From Adenanthera pavonina (taxonomy: Eukaryota > Streptophyta > Magnoliopsida > Fabales > Fabaceae): a stretch of DNA of 64,000 bases. A program made the translations under genes and the position numbers. The notes beneath the pieces were generated by a model. The model had not been told where the DNA came from and searched no databases. It worked only from the letters and a program-made list of their open reading frames with translations. Below are positions 57,563 through 64,000 of this stretch, piece by piece; positions within the stretch are counted from its first letter, which is position 1; every line of letters starts with the position of its first letter. Where the stretch lies: NCBI GenBank assembly GCA_026686845.1, contig JAIVEN010000022.1, forward strand, positions 23,968,001 through 24,032,000, given 5' to 3'.

Positions 57563-60500
57563 GGCTCTAACGAATGAAAGAAAGAAAGAAATCAGGTCAG
57601 CAGCAAGTAATGAAGGACAAAGACTAGGGGCAGAAGATGATGAAAAAACTAAGGCGGAGAGATGACTAGCTGTTTACCAATTCTGGCGGAGGCTGAAACG
57701 GAAATAACATAACGAGATTGACTTGGTTAACCTAATGTACGTTTTCGAATTCAGTATTATTGTAAGATAGCATCAAGGAAAAAAAAAAAGACTACGTTAT
57801 ATTTTGAAGGTAGCCAGATAATGAGTGAATCAATTATTTTGGCAAACAAGACTATTGGACTCGACCTTGATTACGTTATATTTTGAAGGTAGATAATTTT
57901 TTCACATGCGTTAAAATACATATCAATGATTTTTTGTTCATTTTTAAAAACATAAACCATCAATGCTTTATAATATTTTAAAACAAATAAAATATCTTTC
58001 GATTTAGAAACATATATAGGCAGCAAACATTTTTTTTTATACTTAAGCAGCAAACAGTTTTAGTTATATATAATAAAAAATTGATTACTAATTAGATCAC
58101 GAGATCATTTTAAGAAAAAACAAGACTACTAAAAGCAGAAACATAAGTTGAACCAAATCATATGCTCATTTCAAGAATAATAACCACCACATGCTCATCT
58201 AATCTTGAGTTGAGATTTAAATAGTTCAATTCAGATATACAGTTTTTATTTTTTATTTTAATTTTTTTAAAAAATTTTTAAAACTAGGAAATTATCTTTA
58301 TTTTTCATTATGTATATATTAAAATAAAAATAAAAAAAATATTACATAAAATATAGACCATCCAATTTTAATATGAAGACTGAATTTCCCATGCTTATTT
58401 AAAATAAGTTGAAGGAATTTTTTTTGGGGCAATTGAACTTAAGGGACACCATAAAATTACCTAACATAGCTGACAGTATAAAACATCTACTTACTCCTTA
58501 TCATCATAGAGTTTAAGAGTCTCCACCTCTTATTAATACGGATTTAAGCATGTAAAGCCCATTTTCATAAGAGAGTTATATCACCTCAATCTTCACCATT
58601 TAAATATTTCTCTCCATTTTAAACCTTTTACATTTTTTGTTGGTAATAAACCTGTTACATTTTAAAACTATTTTTAATTTACTAATTAAAATATTATTTT
58701 GAGTTTCTTTCTGAATATTTTCAAATAAAGAAAATATCAAAATTAAGCAAAAAAAAAAATCAAGTCTAACTGCTAAATTAAATCTAATAATTTCAATTTG
58801 ACAATTGACTAGGATGCTTGCCTCCAATAACAAGAATTCAGGCATTCTCTTCAAAATTCAATGAGATTCAGAAAGGTAGAGAGAAATATTTCACAAAAAA
58901 TTGGAAAACATATCGAGAATGACTGTTCATCGTTCAGATGTTATTTCATTTGAATTCTCGTTCTCTCTTAACCCCTTCTTACACTACTTAACGCTGTGGA
59001 GAATTCGAACACTCATTTGAAGATCATAGACACCAATAAGTACCATTGAAAAAATTTTGGACAAATAATCTATCAGAAATAGGTGAAGAACAAACAAGTG
59101 GACGAATTAACGATGAAATCCATGCCACCGAAAGTTTCTTGACGTGTTCTCATACGAACTTTATTGGTTTAGTCTAAAAATAAGTCATTCCATAATACGC
59201 GTATCCAATCAGGTAGGAAACAAGAATCACATGATACTTATATATAGACAGAAGTCCTTCATCATTGTCAAGAAAAGTAAAACCAAATCTTATCAGATGA
59301 GCAAAAACAGCATTCATTTCGCCAAATTTGCCATTTTACAGCTATAACTTGCATGTGAATGAATCTTCATCTATGAGAAATGTAAAGAGAGTAGAAACAC
59401 AAGAGTCTTGATACAAACACAGTTGAAAATACTCAACAAGCTAAACATATGAATGAGAATAAATGGTATCTGAATGCAATCCTGCAGGTCACTTAGAGAG
59501 GGATCATATATTACACATGAGAAGATGATGTGAGAGACCTTATTAGTTTTCACTGTCAAATTCTCAAAATGCAGAATAAACTAACTGCATCAGTGAAAGT
59601 CAGCAAGAGAAATTGCGGCCAAGGAACAAAAAAGAAAAAGTCACGAAAGTAAGAGATCTCACTTTTTAATACTTCTGATGTTTTAAATTTAAGAAGCCCT
59701 GTTTCTTGGTTTCAAAATTCACTGTCAATGATTAACATTCACTAATAAGGAGAATTCCGTATAGTTTTGACATGTTGCTATAGTCATATTTGCACATAGG
59801 TAACAAACAATTACTTCCATAATTAAGTTCAAATTCCAGCTTCAAACATCATCAGTTTTCAGATATGGATTTGAGACCAAGTTCAGGAATAAGAATAGGC
59901 TTCATCAAATTCTTAATTTTCTCTTGGTTGATGTTCTTCCTACACTCTGCTCTCTTATCACTAGTACAAAATATTATTTCTACATTGGTAATCTAGATCA
60001 GTTATTTAAAGAACCAACATAAAATATATGACCAGTGGCAATTTTGTATTTAAAAGCAGCAGTGTTAACTTTCTAGATCGATTCCTTAAAAAGCCCGTTT
60101 GAGAAAGTTGAACTAATACCCGTTACACCCTGCCTTCAACTCGTGTTCTCACCTTGCCCTGCCCATTTTCCTTTTCCACCCTCTCTCCACTGAAACTCGC
60201 CATCCCCATCCCCATTCCTTCATTTCTTTGATCCTCAATCACACCTCCGCAGCTCTTCTCTATCCAAAGCTCAGTCGTTCCTTCATCGTTCCCTTCACGA
60301 CTTTTCTCCTTCCATCACAAGCAAGCACCCTCAATCAATCCTGCTCTTTCTGTTTGTACTTCTCACACCCTCTATCTTTGCACCTCAAGCTTCTCAGCCA
60401 ATCTCACTCCTGGGTCTATCTTCGTGCAGTCTAATTGCACCCACTGTCCCGCACCCGCTATTCTCACCTGAGCGATTGCAACTTCCATTCTCTTCATTGA

Positions 60501-61152
60501 TTTCTTCAGCACAACTGAGATTCTTTCGATTTTATTTTTTTCTCCATTGACAAGCTTTATCAATTAAATAATCTATTGTAGTTAATGTTCTTAAAACCAG
60601 ATTAAATATTGAACCAGACGAGACACTAGTTTAAAATTTAATAGTTTAACTACTTTACTCTTAACCGGATAGAACAAGTCATTATTAAAATAATATATTT
60701 ATATAATATTTATATATAAAAAATAAATGAAGTCTAGACCACCTACCTTGAATATAAGACTTTTATAATAGTTATAATTATTCTATATAAAAATAAAATA
60801 AGTAAAAAAAAGATAAAAATAAATTTTATATTAATCACCCTAAGTAATTAAGGAATATTATATTTATTAAAAATAATATTAATAATGAAAAATTGGAACA
60901 AGTGCAATTTATGTATAGAATTTATGTAATATTGTTAATTATTCATAATAAATTATAATGCCAAGGAGAAGAGGGAGATCATTTTCAAATGTACACTACT
61001 TAAAATTTATGCATTGGATAGAAGTAAAGTCACATAATATTGTACCGGATGCCAGAAATACACTGCACAAGGAGGCTAAAAGCCACTTTTGACTCACTCA
61101 CCTTTATGATATTGACATTGTCCGATGATTCTTTCATTTCTTTCCCTTCCAC
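57563..61152. other. Intergenic spacer, no gene seen
   Basis: Upstream of the F-box pseudogene and before the second CACTA element I find no exon with clear coding character. 60,110-60,540 is markedly less AT-rich and pyrimidine-rich with several short open frames on both strands; it might be an exon of something unrecognised, but no motif supports it. 60,590-60,720 carries CCAGATTAAATATTGAACC-type text common in dispersed plant repeats. Confidence 0.5.
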
Positions 61153-64000
61153 CACTACAACATTTTTAACTTACGGCAACACTTTTATCTTTAACAGTTA
61201 AAAAAATGTTGCCTATTATCTGAATAGGTAACATTTCTTTCAATGTTACCTATTTATAGATACTTTAAGCAACAATTTCTTGACAACACTTGAAAAATGT
61301 TCCCTATTCTAAAATAGACAACATTTTTTTATGTTGCATGATAGCTTTAGAAGAGGTAACGAAGGAAAAATGTTACCAATAAGAATAGGCTTGTTGCAAC
61401 ATTTAACAACTGATCTCTATACTTTTGGCAAAAAAAAATAAAACTAACCTGTATACAAGATTTAGCGCCAATTCTTTTTAGTGTGGCGGTAATATTTGTC
61501 AAATTTATAAATTTTATTAACTGGTTTCAATTTTTTTTTAATAAAAACTAGTGCCAATTTTTTTTTTGGAGAAAAACTAGCGCCAATTTTTTAGTGTGGC
61601 AGTAATATTAGCAAATATGTTAATTGTATTAATTTAATAATTATTAATTGTATTAACAAAACAAGAGGAATTTTCATCTTTACATTGGAAAAGAAATTAA
61701 CGAGCTTTCTTTCTCCAGTTCCGACTTTCGACCTCTCAATCACGCTTGCTCTTCTCGTCAGTTCACTACCATCTTATATTTCGATTTCCTCCTCTTCCTT
61801 TCGTTTGTTGCCTCCTCTCTTAATTTCACTACTGTTTTCTCTATTCGTTGCTTTCTCATCTAGATTCATTGGGTTTCGTGCAGAAAGATTTGGGAATTTC
61901 TAAACGTTCTTGCTGTTTTGGGTGCCTCTAACTGATGTCTTTCATGGATGCTCCAACCACCATCGTTTGAAGGTTGTGTGTCGCCATTTGAAGCCATCAT
62001 TTGAAGCGTGAGTGGGTTAATCTCAAGCCACCATCTGAAAAGATAGAATACCCAAATACCCAAATTTTCAAAACAGGTAACAATACCCAAATCAACTAAT
62101 TTATGTCGCGGGCTGATTCATTTTATATTCTGATTTTTCTATGTGCTTCAAATAATGTGAAGAACTATCCATAGCCAATTGATGAATAAATTAGTAGATT
62201 TGTCCATTCTTGTCTCCCTTTGAAGTGGGTGAATGTTATAGTGGCATGTAAACCAACTACAGTTGATTTGTGCCTATTACTTTTGATGTCGGTGAAGTTG
62301 TTTGTTTTGTTTGTGACACACCATGACTAGTTGGACCCACCAATATGGACACAATTCTCTTTTTCCTGCATGATTCTATCAAAGTTCATTGCACCAACTA
62401 GCATGTAAAATTAATAATAATAAACAAAGTACAGGCAAATGCATGTGGCTCATTTTCTCGTGAAGTGACTATTATAGTATAGGATATAGTGTAGTTAATT
62501 TGTGATTATAATCTTCACCCACTACACTAATACAAAAGATATATATAAATGGTTGGACCCCTCCCATGCATTTTTTTTGGCCTAAAAACTAAACGTACAT
62601 TATTCTCTTGGATCCCAATTCAAACAACCAATGGCCTTTGCTTTATTTTTTTTTCCTGTTGGTTAAAATGTGCTTTGCTGATTAAATACAATATGGAGCC
62701 TTCACAGCTACTTTTATTAGCGTTTTGTTTTGTTGTTTTATTAGCTCTCATTTTTATGAGGTTCAAGTTTACTTTGTGCTATAGATACAAAGAGAGACAG
62801 GGGAGGAGAAAAAGAATGGAGTAGAAAGCTAAAATGAAGTAATACTTTGTTTCTCTGATAGTGTTTCATTCAAATAAATATAGAAGAGATGTTGGACAAA
62901 GTAAAATATAGAATTGAAAACATTTAGGCCCATGGTTATGTGAGATTACTACATGGAACAGAGGGAGATTTATAAATTAGATGCAATTTTGGAGTTGGGA
63001 TTCTATATATAGGTTATAAACTACATAGCCAATGACACAAATCCAAAATTATATTCATAATAACCAAGCTTAGCAACACAAATTCAATAAAAATATTCCA
63101 AGTGAAGCACAGATAATAGAAATATATTAGTGAAGGGGAATAACAGAAATAAGACTCTTGAAGGGGAAGAAGAGTCTACTTAACATTTAGTTTGCGTCTG
63201 TTTGTTACTACCATTAGTTTTGCTGAAGTTAAGGCTTGAAGACTGTCTTGTTGAGGGAAAAAGGGGATCAGGAGAAGGGTAGCTAGGCTCAAATCAAAAG
63301 ATGTTACTGTTAAGTTAGGTAACACAGAGTTGACTGAGGATTGATAAATGCTTCTGGATGTGGTGTATATTGCTGTGAATGGAACTAGACTATATTATTG
63401 TTATATATATGACTTTCTTATGGTCAACCTCCAACTTGAATTTAAAAGTAAAAAGAATTAGACAACCCTCCTAATGTATCAAGCATCATGATGCACAAGG
63501 TAATTTAACAATGGCTTAAGGCATACAAAGTTGATAGTATAGTTATGCTTGAGCTGTTAATACCTTTCTCTAGTAATTACAAACTTGTTTACTGTCATTG
63601 CCCGCTTTTTCTATCTTTAGATGACAATAATCTTCTAGTCTCTCTTTAATTTCATCTCAATGAATTATATTGTGCCTAAGATCTAATCAATGTGTTGCAT
63701 ATTTTCCACTTAGTGATATTCGACAGTTATAATAATTTTGGTGTGTAAACTTAGTGGTTTTATTCCTTTAATTAGTTCTCTTTTGCAAACTTGCTTTTGT
63801 TTAGAAAACCAAACATGATAAAGAAGGATTGGATTGACTTGCCTCGATATTGTGAAGAGTATATTCATGGTGTTAGACACTTTTTGGATGTTGCATTCAC
63901 TAAAGGAAAGTTTAATGGAGAAGAGATTTTGTGCCCTTGTACTGTATGTTGCAATGATAGTTGGGAAAAAAGAGATATAGTATATGATCATTTGATAAGC
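61153..64000 (+). mobile_element. Second CACTA transposon, left part (runs off the window)
   Basis: Begins CACTACAACATTTTTAAC and carries, within 61,153-61,420, repeated GTTGCC / GGCAAC / AACATTTTT motifs in both orientations, the expected subterminal array. A transposase start in the same orientation lies at 63,815. The arrangement (TIR, subterminal repeats, about 2.4 kb non-coding leader with introns, transposase) parallels the element at 37,573. The terminus and repeats differ, so it is another CACTA family. The right end is outside the window. Confidence 0.8.
63815..64000 (+). CDS. CACTA transposase N-terminus (Transpos_assoc domain), partial
   Basis: 62 codons open to the window edge starting MIKKDWIDLPRYCEEYIHGV. 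The cysteine block EEILCPCTVCCND then DIVYDHLI matches the transposase-associated domain (family W(I/M)xxxRxSxEYxxGVxxFLxFA...CPCxxCxN...VxxHL). No stop or frameshift so far, unlike the copy at 43.7 kb. The rest lies to the right of the window. Confidence 0.88.
   Translation, partial: MIKKDWIDLPRYCEEYIHGVRHFLDVAFTKGKFNGEEILCPCTVCCNDSWEKRDIVYDHLIS

Noticed and set aside
60228..60563. Pyrimidine-rich segment with open frames, possible exon.
   Set aside because: No motif, no consistent frame with splice sites; kept only as a note in the spacer entry.
61685..61903. 72-codon open frame, hydrophobic.
   Set aside because: TC-rich leader of the second CACTA element; hydrophobicity follows from T-rich codons, and the first CACTA element has a similar pyrimidine-rich leader.
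62549..62824. 91-codon open frame with a hydrophobic stretch.
   Set aside because: AT-rich DNA within the CACTA leader, no homologous motif, no splice support.
1..64000. tRNA, rRNA, CRISPR, bacterial operons or organelle insertions.
   Set aside because: Looked for on both strands; no cloverleaf with A/B boxes, no rRNA-like conserved blocks and no spaced short direct-repeat arrays were found. The only dense short-repeat arrays are CACTA subterminal regions.

Overview
The window is AT-rich, gene-poor nuclear DNA of a flowering plant, most likely a eudicot. The evidence is plant-type intron-split genes (a FAM10/HIP co-chaperone, a GPI-anchored lipid-transfer protein, an F-box/FBA gene), plant transposon families (Ty1-copia, Ty3-gypsy, L1-type LINE, CACTA, Stowaway- and Tourist-like MITEs) and conventional GT-AG introns. 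The species cannot be named from sequence alone. Nothing bacterial, organellar or CRISPR-like was seen.

Layout. 1-2038 (-): first seven coding exons of an Hsc70-interacting protein (HIP/FAM10) gene whose 3' exons lie beyond the left edge. 2.0-7.8 kb: intergenic, with several MITEs. 7.77-9.51 kb (-): a complete three-exon GPI-anchored nsLTP gene, the best-supported intact gene here. 9.9-11.87 kb (+): a 5'-truncated LINE with zf-RVT and RNase H domains and a poly-A tail. 11.9-16.7 kb: MITE-rich spacer. 16.72-21.72 kb (+): a decayed Ty1-copia element with PBS, PPT, both LTRs and a 5-bp target duplication. About 22.1-33.0 kb (-): a decayed Ty3-gypsy element, interrupted by a 4.3-kb long-terminal-repeat-type insertion on the opposite strand (27.17-31.5 kb). 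36.05-37.2 kb: relic of a CACTA-like element. 37,573-47,891 (+): a structurally complete CACTA (En/Spm) element of 10.3 kb with a perfect 17-bp terminal inverted repeat and a GTT target duplication. 47.9-49.1 kb (-): a 14-3-3 pseudogene fragment followed directly by a degenerate genomic copy of two HIP exons and their introns. 49-55 kb: a MITE, three LINE fragments and a large foldback hairpin. 56.4-57.56 kb (-): an F-box/FBA pseudogene with frameshifts. 61,153-64,000 (+): the left end and transposase start of a second CACTA element, cut by the window edge.

The most interesting object is the 10.3-kb CACTA element. Besides a broken TNP2-type transposase (Transpos_assoc, Transposase_21 and DUF4218-like regions) it carries pieces that look captured from host genes: one exon of a casein-kinase-1-like gene, the active-site half of a Ulp1/C48 SUMO protease, and, antisense to the transposase, four exon-like blocks of a protein I cannot name. 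The first three of those blocks join in one open reading phase (about 108 codons). The element sits at the edge of a duplicated segment of the HIP locus, so the window records a layered history of gene duplication, gene decay and transposon insertion.
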